In this document: in pieces, positions 30,560-41,100 of the stretch
Position numbering within the stretch: position 1 is the first letter of the stretch
Layout: every line of letters starts with the position of its first letter
Origin: Fragum whitleyi
Lineage: Eukaryota; Mollusca; Bivalvia; Cardiida; Cardiidae
Direction of reading: 5' to 3'
NCBI GenBank assembly: GCA_948146395.1
Contig: OX411552.1
Location: forward strand, 7,391,686-7,455,685
DNA: 64,000 nt
Translations under genes and position numbers: made by a program
The notes under the pieces: model-generated
What the model saw: only the letters and a program-made list of their open reading frames with translations
Databases searched by the model: none
Told to the model about the DNA's origin: nothing

Positions 30560-31872
30560 AAAATAAGAGGACCGTTGGCCCCGGGTCGCTCACCTGAAAA
30601 AAAAGCTTCATTACCTAGGTATGTCCATTCAACCAAAGAAAAAGAGATTTTCACTTATTCAATCAGATAACATTTGAAATAATCCTTCCCCCCTCTGCTC
30701 CTCCCCTGGTCATTATTTATTTAAGCTTTTTTCATAAAAGGTCTGTGATCAGCTAATCTATGCCAGATATACAGGCTGAGTCTGAGACTTTTAAAGTTTT
30801 CTTTAATGAGTTGATCAATCCATGTCAGATATAAAGGCTGTAGGGATTCAAAATTCTCAACAAAGCACTCCCCCCTCCCCCAAGATGCTCTGCACCTGGT
30901 GACCCTACAGTCCTGATTTTAGCTATTTTTATTAATGCCAATATATTGATCACCCATGACAATTTTCAAGTCTGTAGGGTTCCTGATCTAGGAGAAGAAT
31001 AAGGTTAAAGATTTCAAAATTGATCTAAAGTACTACCCCCTCCCCACTAATGCTCTGCATCTGGTGGCCCTACATTTATGATTTAAGCTATTTTATTTTA
31101 GATCCATATGCTTATCATCCATGCCAATATTGAAGTCTGTAGGGCTCCTGGTTCATTAGAAGATGAAGGTTAAAGTTACAAAATTTTCACAAAAGTACTA
31201 CGCCTTCCCCCCTGGTGCTCCGCACCTGGTGGCATTACAGTCATGATTTTAGCTATTTTCATTTAGGTCTATGAGCTGATCCTCCATGCCAATTTTCAAG
31301 TCTGTAGGGCTTGTGGTTCAGAAGAGGAAGAAGATAAAGATTACAAAATTTTCACAAAAGTACTACCCTCTCCCCCCTGGTGCTCTGCACCTGGTAAATC
31401 TACAGTCATGATTTTAGCTATTTTCATAAAGGTCCATATACTGATCATCCATGCCAATATTCAAATCTGTCGGGCTCCTGGTTCATCAGAAGAAGAAGAA
31501 GGTTAAAGATTACATAATTTTCACAAAAGTACTCCCCCCTCCCCCAAAGTGCTCCGCACCTGGTGACCCAACACTTAGCTATTTTTATTCAGGTCTATAA
31601 GCTGATCATCCGTGCCAAATTTCAAGGCTGTAGGACTGCTTGTTCTAAAGAAGAAGGATTTTAAAGATTTTCTTAAATTTTGGAAGGGGACCACCTAGGG
31701 AACATTTCTGTAAAATTTGGTGTAAATTGGTCCAGTAGTTTAGGAGGAGATGTGGTTTAAAGAAATTGTAAACGGATGAGGGATGACTGACGACTGACGC
31801 CGGACGCCGGACGCCGGACAAAAGGTGATCACAATAGCTCAAATGAGCACTTTGTGCTCAGGTGAGCCAAAT
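30560..31872. mobile_element. Non-autonomous element with five 165-bp monomers, GCTCACCTGA/TCAGGTGAGC ends
   Basis: The 5' region has 'GGGTCGCTCACCTGA', and the 3' end has hairpin 'GAGCACTTTGTGCTC' followed by 'AGGTGAGC'. Between lie five diverged monomers; 'GATTTTAGCTATTTT' recurs near 30914, 31078, 31242, 31407 and 31570. A GACGCCGGACGCCGGAC microsatellite comes before the hairpin. The layout fits non-autonomous Helentrons (HINEs), known in oysters to carry satellite-like arrays. The class call is inference; the structure is direct. Confidence 0.7.
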
Positions 31873-32875
31873 AGTCGAAGACATAGAGAGGCTTAATTTG
31901 CCAAAAATTAATCTAGAATTATCCTCCTTTAAATTATTGGTTGCTCCTTTAATAGTGATCCTGTGTGCCAAGTTCAATGAGTAGTTTTTAAGTCATATTA
32001 TAGATATCACAAAATGTCAAAGTTTCTGCACAACACTGATTACCACAGGGTTTTAGTAATACTTCTGGTCTTCTCAAGACAAACAGCCAAGGTTATACAA
32101 CAGATCATGTATAGCCCTTTATATTTCGATAGCTTTTGACTCTATTCTCAAAAATTTTCTGAAAGGGTACCCAATGTCTAGCCTTCATTTGTATGTGATT
32201 TAACATTTTTCACAAAGACATTAAATAATAAATTAGTCGGTTGCACCAAGATAAGACTATTCATGATGATTGACACAATATTTTGTGCTTCCTTAAAATG
32301 TTGGAAAAAGTGTAGGTAGACTTGTCCCACTATCGGCTATCATAAAAGCTGACAGATAGTCAGCAAAATATTGTCACAAGGGATTGGCTTATCAGTATTT
32401 GATGACGTACGCTTACCTAGCAATTCTAAATGGCTAATGAATTGTTTGTAAACAATATGTCAGGAGGGGGTGCCCTTTTGCCTTTCATGAAAGTTTGTTT
32501 AAAGGTCAGTTTCACAAAGAAAACATAATTTCATAGATAGTTCATATTTCTCTTAAGTTTTTTCATCCTAAGATTAATGAATGAATGCCAAAGTGACTTT
32601 GGTAACAAAGCAAAGACTCATTTTCAATATAAGACTGGAATTTTTATGTACGGATAGGTCTCTAGACTACAGACAAACAATCTGTGTAAACCTGTCAAAT
32701 TCATACATGGGTTGAGAGTAGGACCAGTCTAAAAAGTAGGAGGAGGGTAAAGGACATTCCAAGTATTCAATCCAAAATTATTATAACTTATTATTATATA
32801 GGCACTAAAAATTGTTTTTGCTGACCCCTTGATTTATATAATCATCTTCTCAGGGAGAAACATGGATATTTTCTA

Positions 32876-33917
32876 ACTACAAAGCCATGAATGGCTTGAG
32901 TCGCTCCACAGGCTTGAAATTCTTGTAAAAGCAAATAAATGTTTTGACTAGATTATTAGATATTTGGGGTTCTACTGATGTTGAAAATGATTTTCAAAGT
33001 TTTAACTATATAACAGATAGAGAAATGACCCTGCTCTTAAAAGACATTATTCATCCAATCAAAATAATTTTTGGTACACTGATAAAGGGTCACACAAGGA
33101 TTATTCCAGTGAAATTTGGTTCATATCAGAAAACTAGATTCGGAGAAAATGATTTTCAAAATTTCCACTATAAAACATATAGAGAAATGACCTCTGCCCA
33201 TAAAATGCATATTTTCCATCTGATCACATTGATTTTTTGTAGGCTGATAAAAGGTCACTCAAGGATCATTCCAGTGAAATTTGGATGATATCCAACAATT
33301 AGAATCTGAGAAAATGATTTTCAAATGTTCCACAATATAACATATTGAGAAATGACCTCCGCCAATAAAATGCAGATTTTCCATCCAATCAAAATAATTT
33401 TTGGTACACTGATAAAGGGTGACTCATGGATCATTCCAGTGAAATTTGGTTGATATCCATCAGTTACATTCTGAGAAAATGATTTTCAAAGTTTCCACTA
33501 TATAACATATAGAGAAATGACCTCCGCCCATAAAATGCATATTTTCCATCCGATCAAAATGATTTTTTGTATTCTGATAAAGGCTCACCCAAGGATCATT
33601 CATGTAAAATTTAATTGGTATCCATTTATTAGAATCTGAGAAAACTCACTTTTTACCATATTTGGAAATTAGCCACGCCCATTTAATCCATGTTTTTCAT
33701 TGGATCAAAATTCCTTTAACAACTTTGAAAGAGGGTCACCCAAGGACCATTCCTGTGAAGTTTGGTTAAAATCCATCCAGTAGTTTCTGAGGAGAAGATT
33801 TTCAAAGAAAAGTTTACGACCGGACGCACGCACGCACGGACGGACGGACGGACGGACGCACGACGGACACAACGCCATGACAATAGCCCCAGTGGCTTTC
33901 AGCCAGTGGAGCTAAAA
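32876..33917. mobile_element. GCTCCAC/GTGGAGC element with 165-bp monomers (copy 1)
   Basis: Starts 'AAAGCCATGAATGGCTTGAG', then 'TCGCTCCAC'. Monomers of about 165 bp contain 'GAGAAATGACCTC' and 'AAATGATTTTCAAAG'. A GGAC/GCAC microsatellite lies at 33823-33865, then hairpin 'TGGCTTTCAGCCA' and end 'GTGGAGCTAAA'. Other copies are at 41957, 52044 and 56603. Open frames beginning MTRLLDIWGSTDV are shared array sequence, not genes. Confidence 0.75.
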
Positions 33918-34240
33918 ACCAATGTAACAGAAATAATCTAAGGCACAGACAAAACTTTAGTAAAAATCTAACAAGGTCTCAACAAATATGAATCATGTAC
34001 AAAGTAATTAATCAATGTCAAATGATAAAAGTGCATAAAAACATAGTAATATCATAAAAGTGGTAAAAATAGAATTATGCTTTGGTGCGGAACACTAAGG
34101 ATATTTACTCTGTATTTATATATATATGTAAACATTTAAAAACAAATATTTTTAAATGAACTGTAAACATTTTCAGAATGCAGTGAATTTATTGCAGACA
34201 CTGTGCATCTATTGATCGGTTTATAATATACTTAAACAGT

Positions 34241-34496
34241 GTTAACCCTTGTCGTTCTGAACCTTGAATATTCCTGCTATGGCAGGAGGTATAGGCAAAG
34301 ATCAGCCTGCACATATGTACAGTCTGATCTAAGTCTATTCCACCTGATTTTCCTTTTTTGAAATGGGAAAAGTATGATAATTTCATTTTCAAAATAAATA
34401 ATAACAACCCAAAATGAGTGCATTTAGTTTTTTCAGCACTTTGATTTTAATCTAAATTTCTCCAAGATTTTCATTCAGTGTGACAAGGATAAAGAT
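34241..34496. repeat. Fold-back family P3 (copy 1), AACCCTTGTC ends
   Basis: Ends 'TTAACCCTTGTC' and 'GACAAGGAT'. Core hairpin 'AGATCAGCCTGCACATATGT' / 'CAGTCTGATCTAAGTCTA'. Confidence 0.7.
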
Positions 34497-34638
34497 TGGT
34501 TATTGATAGTGCCTTATTGGAATATGAAACAAATTATTGTCATTCATACACTAAGAAAAAAAAACATTCTTTGACGGAAAATGTAAACAAGAAATTTCTC
34601 ATTTTTTAAACAAAAGTTTCCAACCCATATCAAGGGTT

Positions 34639-34707
34639 TAGTGCAAGACTGTACTAGGTGTAAAAACATTGTATATAGTCCTAGTACAGTCTTGCACGAA
34701 ACACTCA
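34639..34707. repeat. Hairpin family P5 (copy 2)
   Basis: 'GTGCAAGACTGTACTAGG' and 'CCTAGTACAGTCTTGCAC' are exact inverses. Confidence 0.85.
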
Positions 34708-35344
34708 ATATGATGGTTTTAATTCAAAATTGCAGCAACTTCTAATTTCTGCAGCCTCTTTCAATTTGGACCAGTATGATTTTTTTAGAAACATTTTAAC
34801 AGGGCTGTCTACACTTAGGCACTAACAGATCTTTATGCGAGTAAAAACACATGTATATGTTAACTATAAACCTAAAAATCAAACAAGGCACAAGAAATAC
34901 AAAACAAAATGCATACAAATTACTATTTTTCGGTCTGTTTTTTTTTTTTCTTTTTTTTCTACCCTCGTTTTTATAAAAATAAGCTGTTTGTATTATAATC
35001 CATAATTAATGCCCTGGCAGTGCGGGGTCTTAGTAACGGGTTATTGCATTTAAGATTAAGATAAATTAGCTTTAATTTTAAGTAACTTATTTCTTCAGAG
35101 TCAACATAAATAACTCCAATCCTTGAATCGTAAATTGGTAACCAAATCCTCATAACTTTAGCTTAATTTAGCTGAAGTTACAAGGCTTTGGTAACCAGAC
35201 AATGAAATGAGTTCAATCTCTCTAAGCACATGAATCCTTTAGGTTAATTACAGTTATTTGCATGCCTTAACAATAAAGAATCTAAAGTTTTGAAAAGTAA
35301 ACTAGCCAATTTACGTCACGACTAAGCCCCGCCCTGCCAGTTCA

Positions 35345-35593
35345 TTAACCCTTGTCATGCTGATCCCTGTATATCCCTGCTTTGGCAGGAGGTATGGACT
35401 AAGATCAGCCTGCACATATGCACAGTCTGATCTTAGTCCATACAACCTGATTTGCCTTTTTAAACCAGAAAAGTTTCAGAAATTATAGTTTCAAAATCAA
35501 ATGCTGACTCTCAATAAGGGAATACAGAGCTTTCAGCAATTTGATTTACACATAATTTTACCCAGATTTCTTATTCAGCATGACAAGGGTTAA
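35345..35593. repeat. Fold-back family P3 (copy 2)
   Basis: 'TTAACCCTTGTCATGCTGA' to 'TCAGCATGACAAGGGTTAA', exact terminal inverted repeats of 19 bp. Core 'CTAAGATCAGCCTGCACATA' / 'CAGTCTGATCTTAG'. Confidence 0.85.
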
Positions 35594-35599
35594 TAATGC

Positions 35600-36100
35600 A
35601 GAATAATAGCCCTCATTATAATTCTTGTCTTCATGGTGAAAACATTTGAGCCTGTGTGTGACATTTCCAACAATTTTGTACTTGCACAAATCTAAGCCCC
35701 CTGGCCAGCCTGTAAAACTGCACAGTCTCACCAGAGTCTTCACTTTGCTCTTTATGGAAAGATAACGGTTTACCTCTGTTCAGGCGTCGGGCAAATACTC
35801 TCAGTAATTCATTGTATGGTTGTCTGGACTACAAAATGTCTATGCCTCATGCACATTTGTTGACAATGTCAGGCACAGGCTCATCTAAAAAATAGTACCC
35901 TATTTTCAAATGACTTAATACGCAAAGTAGGCTATCATTTCAAATCATATTAGTTTGTGCATGACATATCCAACAATTTCACATGTGCACAAAACAAAGC
36001 CTCTGGGCAGCCTGTGCATCCACACAGTCTGAACAGAGTCTTCACTTACTTTCTTGTAGATAGACGAGGTCTTAAACCATTTCCAGGCAGTTATTTATAT
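35600..36100. repeat. Two dispersed repeat copies marked by ACATTTCCAACAATTT
   Basis: Segments at 35620-35780 and 35945-36085 share 'CATTTCCAACAATTT', 'GCACAAA', 'CAGCCTGT' and 'AGAGTCTTCACTT' with the 555-bp tandem unit at 23580-23720. Non-coding. Confidence 0.55.
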
Positions 36101-36417
36101 TCTTAATTGCATTGTGTAATTGTCTATGTTTATCAATCTCTATCCATCACTCCGGCATATTATTGTTGGAAATCTCACACACTAGCTCATTTGCAACAGT
36201 TTTTGCACCCTGAATACAAGTCTGATAAATTAATTGAATAAAAGTTTAAAAAGAATTCCCTTAAAAAAATATTTCATACCAAAACAATGACAACATTAAT
36301 TGCATACAAAAGTTACAAAATAAATAATACTGAAACACAGATGTATATAGAGACATGATCTACAAATATATGACTTGAATTAGCCCTTATTTTTTCTCAA
36401 TTTCAAAAACATATCAA

Positions 36418-36488
36418 TGGCTCAGTGTGAAACAGTTGTAACTGCCTATTAAGAAATGGGCAGTTACAACTGTTTTGCGCTGAGCCAT
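36418..36488. repeat. Hairpin family P1 (copy 5)
   Basis: 'ATGGCTCAGTGTGAAACAGT' ... 'ACTGTTTTGCGCTGAGCCAT': complete copy with both arms intact. Confidence 0.88.
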
Positions 36489-36677
36489 TGGCATGACATT
36501 AGCTTCCAATTTTCAGAATTTCAAAAAATCTTTCTATATCTTTTAAAATCTTCAAGAATTTTATTAGTAATAATAAATAAATAATGGAGTTTACTGATAT
36601 TAGAATATTCCTTGCCGGTTTCTTCAAACATGACTAGTTGACATATAAAAATGGTTTTGAATCTTGTCAAATAAATC

Positions 36678-36752
36678 AATGGCTCAGTGGAAAACAGTTG
36701 TAACTCCCTAAAAACATATAGGGAGTTACAACTGTTTCGCACTGAGCAATCG
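36678..36752. repeat. Hairpin family P1 (copy 6)
   Basis: 'AACAGTTGTAACTCCCTA' and 'TAGGGAGTTACAACTGTT'. The change CC to TCCC is mirrored on both arms. Confidence 0.85.
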
Positions 36753-36946
36753 AAATATAGAATTTATATAAGACAGATTGTACATGATAATGATGCTATA
36801 AAGTGTTATGAAAAGTCAAATGATACCTGATACATGAGCTCTAGCTTTTACAGAATTACATAATTGATGGTTGATCTACTGTAAACATCTTTTTCTCAGC
36901 TTTAATCATATTGTTGTTACATGATCACATTTCAATTAAACTAAAT

Positions 36947-37103
36947 GTAGTGGACCTGTAATAGTTTTGCAATATTTCAAAACTCATTATCTTTCACAAT
37001 GTTAACAGAGATTTCCTCATTAAATCATTAGGAAACCTAGCTTCTCACTCTTCCAGTTGATCGACTTCCGAAATGTTGTGAAACTTTTACGGGTCAACTA
37101 CCT
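36947..37103. repeat. Fold-back element family P4 (copy 5)
   Basis: 'GTAGTGGACCTGTAATAG' and 'TTTTACGGGTCAACTACC' arms, worn centre. Confidence 0.7.
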
Positions 37104-37211
37104 TAATTCATCTGTGGTAATAGGCTTTTCATTCACCTAAATAATTTTCGAACAATTAGTCACCATACAGCTATTCGTAAACTTTATACACTGTTTTGTC
37201 TAGAAGGCTTG

Positions 37212-37335
37212 CATTCAGGATGACAAAGTGAAGCAAACTGGTTACAAATTATATCCTGCTTTGCACACACGTGAAAATGCAAATTGGGGTATAATTTGCT
37301 AACAGTATGCTCCGTTTTGTCATCCTGAACTCAGG
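37212..37335. repeat. Fold-back element family P2 (copy 4)
   Basis: 'TTCAGGATGACAAAGTG' and 'CCGTTTTGTCATCCTGAA' arms with the 'GGGGTATAATTTGC' core. Confidence 0.75.
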
Positions 37336-37371
37336 GCATTTCTCAACTTCTCTAGTTATTTGTGATGGCTC

Positions 37372-37726
37372 AGGGGTGTGGAATTATCATGCCTGACTTG
37401 TCCAACACAAGCTTTTCCACTTGCCATCAAGTACATTTTTCTAGTCCACTTGTCCACGGACAAGTAAATAGCAGAGCAAATCTTGATACAGTATTAAAAA
37501 GATCTTGAATTAAAGCCATCCTTATGTTTGTTTCAAAGGTGAGAAAACATTGTCTTTAATGAAGAAAATGCTGGGTTACAGCATTTTCTTCATTTAAAAC
37601 AGTGTTTTTCTCAATATTTATCAATTCATTTTTTGTGGGCTAGTTCATTTTGATCCTGAACAAGTAGGAAATCGCCTTTTCTTTATCCATGGACAAGGGG
37701 AGAAAAGCCAAATTTCCACACTCCTG
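37372..37726. repeat. Fold-back family X (copy 2), next to the rhophilin stop codon
   Basis: Ends 'AGGGGTGTGGAA' and 'TTTCCACACTCCTG'. Inner 'CTTGTCCACGGACAAG' and 'TTTAATGAAGAAAATGCTGGG'. Its right edge is 3-4 bp beyond the rhophilin stop, so it would form the start of that gene's 3' UTR. Confidence 0.75.
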
Positions 37727-37729
37727 TGG

Positions 37730-38107
37730 CTACATAATGATGTCATGATCACTAAATTTATCACTGACATCCTGCCCTAATAAAATAAACTCCTCCCCTT
37801 TTTCTTCCTTATCCTTTGACCCCTTTTTCGCAAAAATCCAGGGGGCGCTCAGTCTACTTTTACTGCTTTTTGAACTTGCACCAGACAAACTGTGTCCAGG
37901 ACTCTGCATTCTCATTGGTGTTCTGGGGGTGCTTGGAGCTGATTGGTTCCCTGCCTCTAGACTGTCTGGGTTCATTGGTGTGATCAGTTTGAGGACCAGA
38001 TGGGTACCAGACTTTCTAACTAGGTTGACAACTTCATCATGTTTTGCCCACTTTGTGTTGACGTCACTCACAGCAACAACAACGTCTCCCACATTTAAAT
38101 TGCCACA
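37730..38107 (-). CDS. RHPN: Rhophilin last exon (PDZ second half, tail, stop)
   Basis: Encodes LNVGDVVVAVSDVNTKWAKH and VVNLVRKSG (PDZ end), then a Ser/Pro/Thr-rich tail with PSTPRTPMRMQSP, a basic PWIFAKKGSKDKEEK segment and stop TAG at 37732-37730. A polyadenylation site was not assigned; several TTTATT motifs lie downstream. Confidence 0.93.
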   Translation of the reverse strand, partial: CGNLNVGDVVVAVSDVNTKWAKHDEVVNLVRKSGTHLVLKLITPMNPDSLEAGNQSAPSTPRTPMRMQSPGHSLSGASSKSSKSRLSAPWIFAKKGSKDKEEKGEEFILLGQDVSDKFSDHDIIM

Positions 38108-41100
38108 CTGAAAATGTATGCAAAATTATATTTAAATATGACATAAACGTCATTTGATTTTCAACCCTTATGCAAAAATGTAAAGAGGATAATTGCTTGT
38201 TTAGTGTAAAATTTATGAATCTTCATTGAGTGGAGAATAAAACCTTTATCTCCACTAGTGGAGAAAGATTAATTCATCTTGCACAAAAGACAGAAGATTC
38301 TTCTCTTTCTTTAATGCAAAAATAAATTAAAAAGCAAAAATTTTATGCTCGATTCTCTGGAAGCTTATCATTTTGAATGTGATACCTAGACAATGTAATG
38401 ACGTCATTTATTATTTGGCCCTGCTTAGATAACGTCAAAGAGGGTGAAATCAGCAAAAGCAGGATATTATGTTTGGTTATTTTAGACAAGCATTTTAGAA
38501 GGGCAAATAATACTTACCTCTGCCACACTCCCTGGTTCAATATCAGCCACTTTGACTGGAGAATCCCCTCTCACACTGAATCCAAACCCCTGGTCTGTGG
38601 TCCTGTCTAACACAACAGTTCTAGGGGCTGTCCAGTGATTCCTGGCATTAAACAATGATAGTGGTCCCTGAAATAAAAACTCATACACTGATTATCTCTT
38701 CACAAATGTTTATACTCAACCCTTGTCATGCTGAACCCGGAATATTCTTGCTTTGGCAGGAGCTAAAGACAAACATCAGCCTGCACATATGTGCAGTCTG
38801 ATGTTAGTCTACACCACATGTTTCTCACTTTCAAATCAGAATTGTCAATAGATCTAGTTTTTCAAATAAAAATTGACCTACAGTTGTAACTTTCAGTGCT
38901 TTTTGCCCTTTGATTTTGATGCAATTTTTTAGCCATAATTTATTCAGCATGACAAGGGTTAAGTGACTCCATAATCAGCTAAAACCAGCTGATCTTAAAA
39001 AAAGCCCTTTTAACCAGTTATCATCATCTTTACAAGCCAAGGTTTTTAACTCCACTTTGTTCCTCCCTCACTTTTGTAAGAAACATAGTGAGTTATCATA
39101 TAAAACTTACAGTTTTGCCACGCAAATTCCCTAATTAATATTTTGTGAATAAGCAAAACAACTGTATAAAACAAGCAGACTCAACCTTCATTTGCAACAG
39201 TTTATAGCATTTTCAGCATTAATCTTCCCATTTCTGTGCATCTATCTTCCAATATCTATGCACTTGGAAAAATGTCATCTACAATTTCTTATATTTTGTA
39301 TGAGTCTAAAATTCCATCTTCAGACAATTGGGTGGGATGAAACAATGAAAATTTCCACAAGCAGTAATGGAACTTTTTATAGAAGTCGCTTCATAAGTGG
39401 TCGCTTAAGAGAAGTGGTTGATCAAGCAATATCCACTGTTCTATAATAAAGAAAATCAAAACATACAAGTTTATGGAATATCTCCTGCACTTTTACTTTT
39501 GTAAACTCAGGGTTTATTGGTGCAACAATTTGTTGGGTGGAAGCTTTTATCTTTGGTGCAGTATGGATTTCTGTAAAATCATCTTCTTCTTCCAGGGTAG
39601 AAAATTTGGATATGGATCTGAGGGGATAAATGATACTTTTAACAGTCTTGAGAAGAAAACACTTAATTCATGCTTATCAAGTCTACACACACTACTGAAT
39701 GATCCATTATAGAAACTCAGGATCTTTGTCATAACAAAATTGGGTCACACAAAAATTAAGTAGATATACTTGTAAACAATGACTAAAGAGCACTTGAACA
39801 AATTAGTAAATATAATTTTGAGTAAATTTTTGCAATAAGCAATATAAAATATCTAAGTCAATGACTTCCTGCTTCTAGCGAATTTGATTTTACAAATATC
39901 CCTAATTATTTCTTGATTCTAACAAGAGACAAAGATACCTATTTGATGTCAAAGAAGCACATAACAAGAATATATAAAACTGTCTGACTAACCTTTCATG
40001 AGCTCGTTTTAGAATGGCTAAAAATGTGTCCACTTTTCTCAGCTGTTTACACATATCATGTAATCTCAATGCTTCTTCATGGCAAATCAAGGCTTCCTTT
40101 AAATGAGCTTTGGCTGTAAAGGAACAAATTAACCTGTGAATGATATCCCTCAATTTGACAATCATGGGGTTAGGAATCCCCTAACTCAACTTGTCATACA
40201 TGAGGTTATTTACTTGGGGACATGTACAGTACATTTTTCTAGATCACTTGTTGGTGGACAACTTAAAGCCAGGTTAAATCTCGAAATGGTACTAAATATA
40301 TGTCCAAGAGATAAATTAACATAATGTTTATATTGCAGGGTGAAATTGGCTGAATAGTTTAGAAGGGGAAGATTTTTAAATATCTTAAAGCAAAAATGAC
40401 CCTTGCCTTGTCCATAAAGAGAGATATAATTATCATACAAGGTTTTATTTATTTGATTTGGGATTCAATGAACAAACTAATATCTCAAAAAGAATATAAG
40501 AATAAGATAGACTTGTGAACCATTTGTTCTGAAAAAACGCTGATTACATTTTGACTTCAATATCTGTATTGTACCTTAAAATCTGTATTACACTCGTAAT
40601 TTACATGAACCTTTGTTCTTTGAATTCCTTATGAGTCCTCTGTTTAGCAGAGACATGCTCGGCAGAGACATTTATCTTGTCCAATCAAACCCCTACTTAT
40701 TGAGGGTCATCACAAAACGATTGTAAGTGCCTATAAATATATAATTTACAATAGTTTGAACTGACCCTTCATTTTAAAATTCTTATTTTCAAAACTATGA
40801 ATTGAAACTGATTGTTGAATATAGTCACAGGTTATATATCTAGTTTCCTTACCCAGCTGTTTTCTGTCGTCAAATGTTTGAGGTACTTTATTAGGCAAAT
40901 CTTCCTCACCCATCCAAGCAGAGTGACAGATCAGACACCATAAGAGCAAGTATTTATATTTAGTTTCCTCACCTAGCTGTTTTCTATCCTCAAATGTTTG
41001 AGGTACTTTAACAGGTAAATCTTCCTCCCCATCTTCACATAGTGACAAACCAGACACAAGCTCCTTTACTTTATCTGCATCTATACTGTCTGTAAGATGA

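Noticed and set aside
32944..33288. Frames beginning MTRLLDIWGSTDV, also at 42025 and 56671
   Set aside because: The conserved start comes from the shared 5' part of a repeat element; the frames run into monomer arrays and stop at different places.
22373..37729. Very long rhophilin 3' UTR ending at the AATAAA (minus strand) near 22800
   Set aside because: The signal exists, but 15 kb of repeat-rich sequence with many nearer AATAAA motifs gives no reason to extend the transcript that far.
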